This document shows positions 49,181 to 57,635 of a DNA stretch of 64,000 nt, one piece after another. The position numbers and the translations under genes were made by a program. Each line of letters begins with the position of its first letter. The stretch's first letter is position 1. The notes beneath the pieces are model-generated. The model was not told the origin of the DNA. It saw only the letters and a list, made by a program, of their open reading frames with translations, and ran no database searches. The stretch covers positions 124,001 to 188,000 of the forward strand of contig NZ_JAMBOD010000004.1 in assembly GCF_023715445.1 (NCBI RefSeq). The letters are read 5' to 3'. Source of the DNA: Fictibacillus nanhaiensis. Lineage in GTDB: Bacteria; Bacillota; Bacilli; Bacillales; Fictibacillaceae.

Positions 49181-50467
49181 TTAGACAGGTACTTTTTCTT
49201 CTAATAATACTTCACCCTGGTATTCATACTCTTCTGAATCATACTTTGGCAGTGTAAATGTAAAGAAGATTCCAGTTACAAGGATCATACCGCCGATTAT
49301 CCAAAATAAAGCCTCGATTGTTAATAGCTTTGGAAAGAATGCTGCAATTAATCCAAGTGTAATCGTATGTGACAGCATGTTGATTGGAGTAATCCAGCCT
49401 TGTACGCGTCCCATCATTTTAGGATCAACGATCTTTGGCAGCCAGCCTCCGATTCCAATATTAATTAGCGGTATGCTAAGACCTGTGATACCAGTAAATA
49501 CAAAGAATAGTGCTATAGAATCAACTACCCCGCAAATTCCTAGCGCTAATCCGCTAATGAATAGCCCAATGATGATAGCCGTTGAAAGGTTCACTTTTTT
49601 TGCAAGCATCGAACAAAGGACACTTCCAACTAAAACAGAAATTCCAAACACGATGCCCATCCACATCATCATTTGTTCATAATTCGTTGGTGCCAGTTTG
49701 TATTTCATAATGAAGGCCGGCATAACTGAAAGTCCTCCATTTACAATACCAAACAAGAAAAAACCAAAGATCAAAGCCAGCAATAATTTTGAGCTTTTTA
49801 TGTATGAAAAACCGGCACCAAAGTCTTTCCACACCATGCTTATATTGATTTCATTAAATTTGTGATTTCCATTCGGTAAACGAACTTCTTCATTCACTTT
49901 CATACTCATGATCAACAGGGCTGAAATTACATACGTTGCCAAGTCAAACGCAATCGCGCCCTGTATGCCAACACTCCAATAGATAAAGATCGCGATCATA
50001 TTGCCAAACAGCATGAACAAACTGCCTACCATTTGATTTAATCCTGCAGCAATCGCATACTCACCCTTTGATAAAATACCCTGTACCATTGCTTGATCAG
50101 CTGGAAAAAAGAACTTTCCTACAGCACTGCGCAAAAATAAGATTGCAAATATTAACGGCATCCAATCAAGCCAGATTGCACCCATAAGCACCAAACAAAG
50201 AGCGGCACATATCCAGTCACAATATAAAGCAATCTTCTGCCGGTCCATCCTGTCCGCCAATACACCTACGATAAAAAAGACAGCCAGAGTCGGCAGAGAA
50301 TACATCAACTCTGCGAGTGTTGCATAAAACGGCTGTTCACTGAACTTATCCAGTAAATAAAACATGAAAGCTGTAACACCTATGATACTCCCCATCATAG
50401 ATGTAAACCCTGCTAAAAACAGCTTGCTGAAGTTCGGGTTCTGAAATATTTTCAGAAAATCCTTCAT
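49181..50467 (-). CDS. MFS transporter
   Basis: 428 residues with about twelve membrane segments. VGVLADRMDRQKIALYCDW is the loop 2-3 signature of the major facilitator superfamily, in the form seen in enterobactin-exporter-like (MFS_3) proteins. Probable exporter of a drug or metabolite. ATG behind GGGGGTTA. Confidence 0.87.
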   Translation of the reverse strand: MKDFLKIFQNPNFSKLFLAGFTSMMGSIIGVTAFMFYLLDKFSEQPFYATLAELMYSLPTLAVFFIVGVLADRMDRQKIALYCDWICAALCLVLMGAIWLDWMPLIFAILFLRSAVGKFFFPADQAMVQGILSKGEYAIAAGLNQMVGSLFMLFGNMIAIFIYWSVGIQGAIAFDLATYVISALLIMSMKVNEEVRLPNGNHKFNEINISMVWKDFGAGFSYIKSSKLLLALIFGFFLFGIVNGGLSVMPAFIMKYKLAPTNYEQMMMWMGIVFGISVLVGSVLCSMLAKKVNLSTAIIIGLFISGLALGICGVVDSIALFFVFTGITGLSIPLINIGIGGWLPKIVDPKMMGRVQGWITPINMLSHTITLGLIAAFFPKLLTIEALFWIIGGMILVTGIFFTFTLPKYDSEEYEYQGEVLLEEKVPV

Positions 50468-50610
50468 TTAATAACCCCCAATTATGTATGTAACAATGTT
50501 CTACTTACCATTTTCTACCTAATTCCAACTTTTGTAAATGTTTTTTTAGGTTGAACTTTAGGCATTATGACGATACTCTAGACAGAGAGCATAATAGAGA
50601 GGATACTAAC

Positions 50611-51792
50611 ATGATTCATTTATTTTCACACAATGATTTAGACGGAAAATCGTGCGGTTACCTCGCACAGCTGGCATTTGGAGACAACTGCAAAATATCA
50701 TATTGTTCACACGGAACGATTAACGACCGAGTTGAACAGCTTTTGGATAATCCGAAAGAAAGAAAAACAGAAATTATTATTACCGATATCGCAGTAAACG
50801 AAGAATTAATGATGCGTCTGGATGAACGCTCGAACGCAGGCGGAAAAGTTAAACTGATTGATCATCATGCAACAGCGCTTCATTTTAATGGGTTTGATTG
50901 GGGGCATGTTCAAGTTCGTTATGACGATGATCGCCTGACTTGTGCTACCTCTCTTTTCTATGAATATTTGTTGGAGAACGGGAAGCTTAAAGATACAGGC
51001 GCTTTAAAAGAGTATGTTGAGCTGGTCAGACTTTATGACACATGGGAATGGTTTGACGAAAAGATTGAAGCCAAGCGTTTAAACGATCTGTTCTTCATCC
51101 TGCCTCCTGATAAGTTTGAAGAACAAATCATGGAACGCTTAAGAGGTGACACTTTTGAGTTTTCTGAAACCGAAAAAACGATCCTTGATCTTGAAGAAGA
51201 AAATATCGCTGACTATATTAAAAAGAAACAGCGTCAAATGGTTGAGATTTGGGATACATGGTCATTAGGTGAAGGATCTGAGGAAAAAACGTACAAGATT
51301 GGCATCCTGCATGCTGAACGCTACCATTCAGAGCTAGGCAACGAAATAAACCGGGAGAATCCTCACTTAGATCTTATCGTGATCTTAAATATCGCCAACA
51401 AGCGAATTGGACTGCGTACTATTCACGAAGAAGTGGATTGCTCGATTTACGCAAAACAATATGGAGGCGGCGGACATCCAAAAGCATCAGGTGGCACAAT
51501 GACACCAGAAGCTTTTGAAAAGTTTGTGGTAGCAGCATTCCAAGAACAGCCGCGTAGAATCGATGCTCCTAAAAATGAACAGAACGTTAAAGAAAATCCG
51601 GATGGAACCATGTACGTTAATAAATACCAGGAAGTTTCAAAGGTTTATTCGGAAAATAACCAAACTTGGCTGATCACTCATAAAACACATCCGGTCGATG
51701 AATCGTTTGATAGTTTCCAGGCTGCTGAAAACTATGTTAAACGCCATTTTGAAGGCTGGCTAATGCGTGATGACGAACTCAACAATAATTAA
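50611..51792 (+). CDS. nrnB: DHH-family oligoribonuclease NrnB
   Basis: 393 residues. Motif I FSHNDLDGKSCGY, motif II ITDIAVNEE, DHH motif at D84-H85-H86 (LIDHHATALHF), and the DHHA1 glycine motif GGGGHPKASGG. It matches NrnB (YngD) of Bacillus subtilis, which degrades short RNA oligomers from the 5' or 3' end. ATG 50611 follows AGAGGA. A C-terminal extension of ~80 residues (YVNKYQEVSKVYSENNQTWL) is present. Single gene with terminator. Confidence 0.88.
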   Translation: MIHLFSHNDLDGKSCGYLAQLAFGDNCKISYCSHGTINDRVEQLLDNPKERKTEIIITDIAVNEELMMRLDERSNAGGKVKLIDHHATALHFNGFDWGHVQVRYDDDRLTCATSLFYEYLLENGKLKDTGALKEYVELVRLYDTWEWFDEKIEAKRLNDLFFILPPDKFEEQIMERLRGDTFEFSETEKTILDLEEENIADYIKKKQRQMVEIWDTWSLGEGSEEKTYKIGILHAERYHSELGNEINRENPHLDLIVILNIANKRIGLRTIHEEVDCSIYAKQYGGGGHPKASGGTMTPEAFEKFVVAAFQEQPRRIDAPKNEQNVKENPDGTMYVNKYQEVSKVYSENNQTWLITHKTHPVDESFDSFQAAENYVKRHFEGWLMRDDELNNN

Positions 51793-51802
51793 TACAAAAA
51801 CT

Positions 51803-51848
51803 TGGCTCACTCAGGTTGTCAATCAACCAGAATGAGCCTTTTTTTTAT
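51803..51848 (+). terminator. Rho-independent terminator
   Basis: GGCTCA.TC.GGTTG / CAACC.GA.TGAGCC stem followed by eight T. Confidence 0.9.
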
Positions 51849-51928
51849 AAATCAACATTTTTTTACTCATGATTAGACGCATTGTAGGTATCCTAATGAA
51901 GTAATTACTTTTTCAGGAGGAAAATGAT

Positions 51929-52579
51929 ATGCCTAATCCAAACCAAAATCAAATGCAGAGCGCCTCTCAAACGCCGCAAAATATTATGGGAAATCAAGCA
52001 ATCAATAAAAACCACGGCGGTCACGAGTTGTTTGATGCTCATGAAGTTATTGCAGGGATTATTAGCATGCTGGATCAATATCAAATGTATGACCAGCACA
52101 TTCAGGACCCGGTTTTAAAAGATATAAACCACCGTCAGTCCGCGTTTGTAACTCAAATGTACAATACGATCGTTGATTGTTTCAGTACTGGACAAGACCC
52201 GAAAGTTCCCACTCAGCCATATAAAATGAATCAAAACCATGATGTTGTTTATGGTGTTAAACCGGGACAACCGAAAAAGCCGAATCAATCCGTGAGCGAC
52301 CTTTCTGACCAAGGATTATCTGCTTACATGTTAGGTAACACAAAGTCATTAGCAACTCTTTTAGCCATGACAGCACTTGAGATGACAAACCCTGTATTAC
52401 GCCGTGTTGTCGCAGATAGTGTTCCTAACTTTATTGAAATGAGCTATGAGATATTCCTGTATCAAAATAAACATGGGTATTACCAGATTCCGCAATTAAA
52501 TGATCAAGATATGACGCTAATGCTTCAAAGTTATACTAAAGCTCCACAGCAAAATAGTCCTGGGAATATTCCTCACTAG
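51929..52579 (+). CDS. CotF-family spore coat protein
   Basis: 216 residues. GGHELFDAHEVIAGIISMLDQY and SDQGLSAYMLGNTKSLATLL with ALEMTNPVLRRVVADSVPNF are hallmarks of the CotF-like ferritin-type coat proteins. A Gln/Asn-rich N-terminus and C-terminus flank the domain. Deposited in the spore coat; expression is probably under a mother-cell sigma factor, although I could not fix the promoter. ATG behind AGGAGGAAAA. The next gene begins 2 bp after its stop. Confidence 0.85.
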   Translation: MPNPNQNQMQSASQTPQNIMGNQAINKNHGGHELFDAHEVIAGIISMLDQYQMYDQHIQDPVLKDINHRQSAFVTQMYNTIVDCFSTGQDPKVPTQPYKMNQNHDVVYGVKPGQPKKPNQSVSDLSDQGLSAYMLGNTKSLATLLAMTALEMTNPVLRRVVADSVPNFIEMSYEIFLYQNKHGYYQIPQLNDQDMTLMLQSYTKAPQQNSPGNIPH

Positions 52580-52581
52580 AG

Positions 52582-53346
52582 ATGACGTACTTAGAAATAG
52601 ATGACACTTCTTTATACTACAGTGTGAAAGGAGACGGGGTACCAATCGTTTTTATTCACCCTCCTCTTCTTACGTCTGAAAATTTCACCTATCAGGTCGA
52701 CGAATTATCAAAAAACTATAAAGTCATTACCTTTGATATTAGAGGACACGGTAAAAGCGATTATTCAAGTACTCCTCTTTCTTATCCATTAATTGTTGAA
52801 GATATAAAACGATTGTTAGATCATCTTCGAATAGATAAAGCCTACTTGTGTGGTTACTCTACTGGTGGCTCTATCGTCTTGGAATTTTTACTTACATGTA
52901 ATGAACGCGCCCTTGGCGGAATCATCGTTAGTGGTATGTCTGAAGCCAATGGTGTTTTAAAGGATAAAATAGAGATAGGAAGGTCTTTGGCCGGGCAAGA
53001 TGCTGTACCACTTATCGCATTAGCTGTTTCAAAGACAAATTCAAATAACAAAGAGATGTTCCAGCTATTATTAACTACATCACTAAAGGGCAACGCGATA
53101 AATATCGAGCAATATTATGCCTACAGTTTAGAATACAATTGTACAGACCAGCTAGAGAACATCAATCTCCCCGTTCTACTCGTGTTTGGAAAGAAAGATC
53201 GTCAGTTCCATCCTTATGCCAAGATATTGCATAAAAAGTTAAAACAGAATGAATTAAAAATCATTGATCACGTGAAGCACCAGATTCCTACAAAAGCAGC
53301 AAATGAACTTAATCAGTTTATTAAAGAATTTATTGCATGTCATTAA
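52582..53346 (+). CDS. Alpha/beta hydrolase
   Basis: 254 residues. Nucleophile elbow GYSTGGSI (serine near residue 95), oxyanion-region IVFIHPPLLT, acidic residue in VFGKKDRQF and catalytic histidine in DHVKHQIP. The sequence FDIRGHGKSDYSS is typical of BioH/3-oxoadipate-lactonase-like hydrolases. No separate ribosome-binding site; the start lies 2 bp after the coat protein stop, so translation is probably coupled and the gene may be sporulation-expressed. Confidence 0.82.
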   Translation: MTYLEIDDTSLYYSVKGDGVPIVFIHPPLLTSENFTYQVDELSKNYKVITFDIRGHGKSDYSSTPLSYPLIVEDIKRLLDHLRIDKAYLCGYSTGGSIVLEFLLTCNERALGGIIVSGMSEANGVLKDKIEIGRSLAGQDAVPLIALAVSKTNSNNKEMFQLLLTTSLKGNAINIEQYYAYSLEYNCTDQLENINLPVLLVFGKKDRQFHPYAKILHKKLKQNELKIIDHVKHQIPTKAANELNQFIKEFIACH

Positions 53347-53353
53347 ACAAACA

Positions 53354-53386
53354 ATAAAGGACTTCATAAAAACGAAGTCCTTTAAT
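53354..53386 (+). terminator. Rho-independent terminator
   Basis: AAAGGACTTC / GAAGTCCTTT stem. Confidence 0.88.
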
Positions 53387-53414
53387 TTATTCCACGATTC
53401 AATTTATTCCACGA
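53384..53414. repeat. Short direct repeat related to arrays B/D
   Basis: AATTTATTCCACGA occurs twice (53384-53397, 53401-53414), 17 bp apart. Its core TTATTCCACGA is close to TTTATCCACGAG of array D. Confidence 0.55.
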
Positions 53415-53604
53415 CCGGCATGAGTAATGATAGGTCAACACGGACGTTAACTTTAACATCCGGGTAGTGCTTCCCATTTCTTTAGATTTAAATCCCAATA
53501 GTTATCCTACAATTTGAGTTATTTTTTATACAGGAATGGTTTCAATATGCATATATAGCAAAGTACACTTAGATTCTCTTAACGTGCTTAACCCCGATGT
53601 ATTC

Positions 53605-54045
53605 TTATTTTTTATTTTGCAGTCTTGTCAGTATATCTGTCAGCGTGTCATTCAATAAGGTTAATTCATTTCTATTCATCGACATGTCTTCCACCAGTTG
53701 AGTCGGAATACATTCTGCTTTCTTTTTTAATTCGTCACCCTTTTTAGTTAAAGAAATAATCACACTCCGCTCATCTTCTGCTGATCGTCTTCTTTCTATG
53801 ATTCCGTTTGCTTCCATTCGTTTCAACATGGGTGTTAAGGTACCCGAATCTAAGAATAATCGTTTTCCTAATTGTTTAACGGTCATAGCGTCTTTTTCCC
53901 ATAGCAACAGCATTACCAGGTATTGGGGATACGTCATATCCAGATCCTCTAATAGGTTTCTGTACAATTTTGTGATTTCCCGTTCCACTGTATATATTTT
54001 AAAACAGATTTGGCTCTCCAGTTTTAAGTGATTATTATTTTCCAT
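53605..54045 (-). CDS. ohrR: OhrR organic-peroxide sensor (MarR family)
   Basis: 146 residues. LKLESQICFKIYTVEREITKLY places the peroxide-sensing cysteine at C14, with tyrosines Y28 and Y39 that in known OhrR proteins bond with it. Winged-helix region QLGKRLFLDSGTLTPMLKRM. Oxidation of the cysteine by organic peroxides releases DNA. ATG 54045 follows AAAGGAAG; a longer frame from 54078 lacks a site. Divergent from ohr, with operators between them. Confidence 0.92.
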   Translation of the reverse strand: MENNNHLKLESQICFKIYTVEREITKLYRNLLEDLDMTYPQYLVMLLLWEKDAMTVKQLGKRLFLDSGTLTPMLKRMEANGIIERRRSAEDERSVIISLTKKGDELKKKAECIPTQLVEDMSMNRNELTLLNDTLTDILTRLQNKK

Positions 54046-54090
54046 GCTATCTTCCTTTCTTCTAATCCTTCTTTTCATTATACATTAGTT

Positions 54091-54110
54091 TTGCACAATT
54101 TAATTGTTGA
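54091..54110. promoter_or_regulatory. OhrR operator 1
   Basis: ACAATTTAATTGT (54095-54107) is a near-perfect palindrome resembling the known OhrR operator (TACAATTAAATTGTA) and overlaps the ohr -35 box. Confidence 0.8.
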
Positions 54111-54135
54111 CATAAACAAAGTGAAATAGTATTCT
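54107..54135 (+). promoter_or_regulatory. Promoter of ohr
   Basis: TTGACA (54107-54112), 17-bp spacer, TATTCT (54130-54135), 59 bp before the ohr start. Confidence 0.85.
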
Positions 54136-54146
54136 TAATTTGTAGC

Positions 54147-54172
54147 ATTTAATTGTACACAATTTAATTTTA
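54147..54172. promoter_or_regulatory. OhrR operator 2
   Basis: TTTAATTGTACACAATTTAA repeats the operator core around the transcription start of ohr. Two sites flanking the promoter suggest cooperative repression. Confidence 0.75.
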
Positions 54173-54193
54173 CACAATAAAGGAGTGTTTTTA

Positions 54194-54616
54194 ATGGAAA
54201 AGTTATATACTGCAAAAGCAACTGCAGAAGGTGGCAGAACCGGAAAGATCAAAAGTGATGATGGTGTTTTAAACCTCGAACTTTCAATGCCAAAAGCACT
54301 CGGTGGTACAGGAAAAGAAAACGCGACTAACCCAGAGCAATTGTTTGCAGCAGGATATGCAGCATGTTTTGACAGTGCACTGAACTTAGTGGCAAGACAA
54401 GCAAGGAAACGTATTGAGTCAAAAGTAACCGCTGAAGTTTCAATTGGAAAAGATAATGACGGAGGATTCAAGCTAGGAGCTGTTCTGCATGTTGGAGTGA
54501 ATGGTGTAACTCAAGAGGAAGCTGAAGAGTTAGTTAAAGCAGCACATGGTGTTTGTCCGTATTCAAAAGCGACTGCCGGGAACATTGAAGTGGAATTGAA
54601 TACCGAATTGTATTAG
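54194..54616 (+). CDS. ohr: Organic hydroperoxide resistance protein Ohr
   Basis: 140 residues, OsmC/Ohr fold. Catalytic cysteines C58 (FAAGYAACFDSAL) and C121 (HGVCPYSKA), with R15 and E48 conserved. It reduces organic hydroperoxides with lipoylated proteins as electron source. ATG behind AAAGGAGTG. Promoter and operators lie upstream, and OhrR is encoded divergently. Confidence 0.95.
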   Translation: MEKLYTAKATAEGGRTGKIKSDDGVLNLELSMPKALGGTGKENATNPEQLFAAGYAACFDSALNLVARQARKRIESKVTAEVSIGKDNDGGFKLGAVLHVGVNGVTQEEAEELVKAAHGVCPYSKATAGNIEVELNTELY

Positions 54617-54629
54617 AATCCATTATTTT

Positions 54630-54656
54630 AAGGACCAGTCACATGGTCCTTTTTTA
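54630..54656 (+). terminator. Rho-independent terminator
   Basis: AAGGACCA / TGGTCCTT stem with six T. Confidence 0.9.
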
Positions 54657-54711
54657 ATTTTATTTACGTATACTCCCTCTTACCAGTATGAAACCTTTAC
54701 AACTATTGATA

Positions 54712-54758
54712 TAATTATTCAAAAATAAATAATTATTCAGAATTGAATATTTATTTCA
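54712..54758 (+). promoter_or_regulatory. Repeat-rich region before the sigma-54 activator
   Basis: TAATTATTCA occurs at 54712 and 54730 (18 bp apart), and TATTCAGAATTGAATA (54734-54749) is an imperfect palindrome. It may be an autoregulatory site or the promoter. Confidence 0.35.
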
Positions 54759-54782
54759 ATAGTGCTAGGAAGGAATGATTGT

Positions 54783-56159
54783 ATGAATCATTTGAATGAC
54801 TGGAACGAAAATGAACAGATTTTGCATTCTTTGAAAGATGACATTTTAATCACGAATGTCGATGGCATTATTTTAAAAGTTAGTGAGTTGACAGGGAAAA
54901 TTTATGGAGTAGATTCTGAGAGCTTGCTTGGAAAATCCGTATATGACCTTGAAGCACAAGGATTGTTTACCCCCATCCTTACCCCCATTGTAGTGAAAGA
55001 AAATAAAAAAATTACGTTTGTTCAAACCACTAATCAAGGAAAAAAGCTTCTCGTTACAGGTATTCCCGTTTATAACGAAAGAGGCGAACTGTATAGAGTT
55101 GTCAGCTACTCACATGATATTACTGAACTAGCGGAATACAAAGACTTCCTGATTACGATGGAAGAAGAAATGGAAAAAGTAAAAAGCGAACTCGGCCTAT
55201 TAAGGAGCAAACAGCTGCATGACGCTGGAATTATCGCGAACAGTGAAGAAATGAAAAAAGTGGTCAGTACCGCACTTCAACTTTCAGAGGTGGATGTAAA
55301 TGCATTAATCCTGGGAGAATCAGGTGTTGGAAAATCACTGTTAGCCAAATTCATACATAACAAAAGCCACCGCTGCAATGGTCCCTTTATTGAAGTGAAC
55401 TGCGGAGCCATACCCGATTCGTTATTCGAAGCTGAATTATTCGGATATGAGTCCGGAGCTTTTACGGGTGCACACAAAAAAGGCAAATTAGGTCTAATTG
55501 AGCTCTCTGATGGAGGAACACTATTTTTGGATGAAATCGGTGAACTTCCTCTTCATCACCAAGTTAAAGTTTTAAAAGTCATTCAGGAAAAGCAGTTTTA
55601 TCGAGTAGGAGGAACAAATCCGATTAAAGTTGATTTTCGTCTAATTTCTGCTACCAATAAAGACCTTAAAAAAGCGATACAAGAAAAAGCTTTTCGAGAG
55701 GACCTATATTTTCGGTTAAATGTAGTTCCAATCACGATTCCTCCTCTTCGAAACAGAACCGAGGATATCGTTCCACTCATCCATCTCCTGCTGCAGCAAT
55801 TCGCCGAAAAATATAAAAAAGACAAAAAATTAGATGAAGCCGTCATCCACCACTTGCTGCATTATAAGTGGAAGGGCAATGTAAGAGAATTGGTTAACAT
55901 TATGGAACGATTAGTAGTAATCTCACCTTCTACCCTGATTACGGTTGAACAGCTTCCTGATCATTTAAAAAAGAGTCTGTCTCCTCTAAGTCCTTCTTTA
56001 GATGATCATCAAACATTGAAAGAAATATTGGACAAGACCGAAAAGGAAGTTTTATTAAACGCCAGAAAAAAATATAAAACCACGATACGAATGGCAAAAG
56101 CACTTGGTATAAGTCAGCCTTCCATTGTTAGAAAAATGAAAAAATATCAAATCATTTAA
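54783..56159 (+). CDS. Sigma-54-dependent activator with PAS domain
   Basis: 458 residues: PAS sensor (about 10-120), short coiled coil, AAA+ domain with Walker A GESGVGKS (178-185), sigma-54 contact loop GAFTGA (225-230) and Walker B GGTLFLDEIG, then a Fis-type helix-turn-helix (MAKALGISQPSIVRKMKKY). It should activate the -24/-12 promoter immediately downstream, much like the activator of gab clusters in the Bacillus cereus group. ATG 54783 follows AGGAAGG. Confidence 0.92.
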   Translation: MNHLNDWNENEQILHSLKDDILITNVDGIILKVSELTGKIYGVDSESLLGKSVYDLEAQGLFTPILTPIVVKENKKITFVQTTNQGKKLLVTGIPVYNERGELYRVVSYSHDITELAEYKDFLITMEEEMEKVKSELGLLRSKQLHDAGIIANSEEMKKVVSTALQLSEVDVNALILGESGVGKSLLAKFIHNKSHRCNGPFIEVNCGAIPDSLFEAELFGYESGAFTGAHKKGKLGLIELSDGGTLFLDEIGELPLHHQVKVLKVIQEKQFYRVGGTNPIKVDFRLISATNKDLKKAIQEKAFREDLYFRLNVVPITIPPLRNRTEDIVPLIHLLLQQFAEKYKKDKKLDEAVIHHLLHYKWKGNVRELVNIMERLVVISPSTLITVEQLPDHLKKSLSPLSPSLDDHQTLKEILDKTEKEVLLNARKKYKTTIRMAKALGISQPSIVRKMKKYQII

Positions 56160-56163
56160 TTTT

Positions 56164-56180
56164 TTGGCACAGAACTTGCA
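56164..56180 (+). promoter_or_regulatory. Sigma-54 (-24/-12) promoter
   Basis: TTGGCAC, 5 bp, TTGCA: GG at 56166 and GC at 56178 have the exact 12-bp spacing of the sigma-54 consensus (TGGCAC-N5-TTGCW). It lies 64 bp before the aminotransferase start. Confidence 0.92.
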
Positions 56181-56243
56181 TGGATATTCGATATAGAAAC
56201 TTTTTATACAACAAGAGTTGGAACTATCCAAGGAGGTAATATT

Positions 56244-57584
56244 GTGTCTATAAACTGGAGTCACCTTGTAACGGAAATGCCTGATTTATTAGCACCAAGC
56301 ATGGCTAAGGATCACCCGAACCTGCCTGTCGTAAAAGCGGAGGGCTGCTACTATTACGGACTCGACGGAAAGGAGTATTTGGATTTCACATCAGGAATTG
56401 CAACTGCCAACACCGGCCACCGTCATCCAAAAGTGGTACAAGCCATCAAAGACGCTGCAGACCGCCTCATGCATGGTCCGTCCGGGGTGATCATGTATGA
56501 ATCCATCCTGAAGCTTGCAAAGGAACTAACACAAGTTCTGCCAGGCGGCCTTGATTGCTTTTTTTTCGCAAACAGCGGAACGGAAGCTATCGAAGGAGCC
56601 ATTAAGCTGGCTAAACATGTAACAAAAAGACCCTATGTCGTTTCGTTTATCGGTTGCTTCCACGGACGATCGCTCGGTGCATTAAGTGTAACAACGTCTA
56701 AGAGCAAATACCGAAAGTTCCTTCAGCCGAACGGACTTGCTTATCAAGTTCCTTATGCGGATGTAAAAGGATGCCCGAGTGGCGTTGATCCAGAAGATTA
56801 TGTCATTAAAAAGCTCGAAAAAGATTTTGAAACCCTGTTTAACCACCAGGTGACACCTGAAGAAGTGGCTTGCATGATCGTAGAACCCGTACTTGGAGAG
56901 GGCGGCTATATCATTCCGCCAAGTGGCTGGCTGAAGAAAATCCGTGAAATCTGTGACAAACATGGTATCCTCCTTATTTTTGATGAAGTGCAAACCGGTT
57001 TCGGACGCACGGGTGAATGGTTTGCTGCTCAATCATTCGGTGTCACGCCTGACATTATGGCGATCGCAAAAGGAATCGCATCAGGACTGCCTTTAAGCGC
57101 AACTGTAGCATCTAAAAATCTAATGAAACAATGGCCGCTCGGAAGTCATGGTACAACGTTCGGCGGAAACCCTATCGCTTGTGAAGCTGCTCTTGCTACA
57201 ATCGCGGTTTTAAAAGAAGAAAAACTCGTTGAAAACTCTAAGAATATGGGGACTTATGCTTATGGGAAACTGAAAGAGCTGCAGCGTAATTATTCTGTCA
57301 TCGGCAGCGTTAGAGCATTGGGGCTTATGATAGGTATTGAAATGGTTGATCCGTTTACCGGTAAACCTGATGGAAGTGCGCTCATGACGATTTTAGACAA
57401 ATGCCTGGAAAAAGGAGTACTCTTCTATCTTTGTGGAAACAACGGTGAAGTGATCCGGATGATTCCGCCTTTAACTGTTACGAAAGAACAAATTGACCAT
57501 GGGCTACAGGTACTTGAAGAAGCCATCTTTGAGTATCAGGCTGAACTCCAAGGAGAGTTAAGCGGACACTATCAGAATGCTTGA
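56244..57584 (+). CDS. Class III aminotransferase (4-aminobutyrate type)
   Basis: 446 residues, fold type I PLP enzyme. [36 protein letters not shown] with the PLP aspartate, and the Schiff-base lysine in [10 protein letters not shown] are class III motifs closest to GABA or ornithine-type omega-aminotransferases. With the sigma-54 promoter and the following symporter it probably allows use of an omega-amino acid as nitrogen or carbon source. GTG start behind AAGGAGG. Confidence 0.88.
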   Translation: MSINWSHLVTEMPDLLAPSMAKDHPNLPVVKAEGCYYYGLDGKEYLDFTSGIATANTGHRHPKVVQAIKDAADRLMHGPSGVIMYESILKLAKELTQVLPGGLDCFFFANSGTEAIEGAIKLAKHVTKRPYVVSFIGCFHGRSLGALSVTTSKSKYRKFLQPNGLAYQVPYADVKGCPSGVDPEDYVIKKLEKDFETLFNHQVTPEEVACMIVEPVLGEGGYIIPPSGWLKKIREICDKHGILLIFDEVQTGFGRTGEWFAAQSFGVTPDIMAIAKGIASGLPLSATVASKNLMKQWPLGSHGTTFGGNPIACEAALATIAVLKEEKLVENSKNMGTYAYGKLKELQRNYSVIGSVRALGLMIGIEMVDPFTGKPDGSALMTILDKCLEKGVLFYLCGNNGEVIRMIPPLTVTKEQIDHGLQVLEEAIFEYQAELQGELSGHYQNA

Positions 57585-57635
57585 TCCGTATAGAGGTATC
57601 GCCAAAATCCACTTATAAAAAGGAGGCTATTAAAC

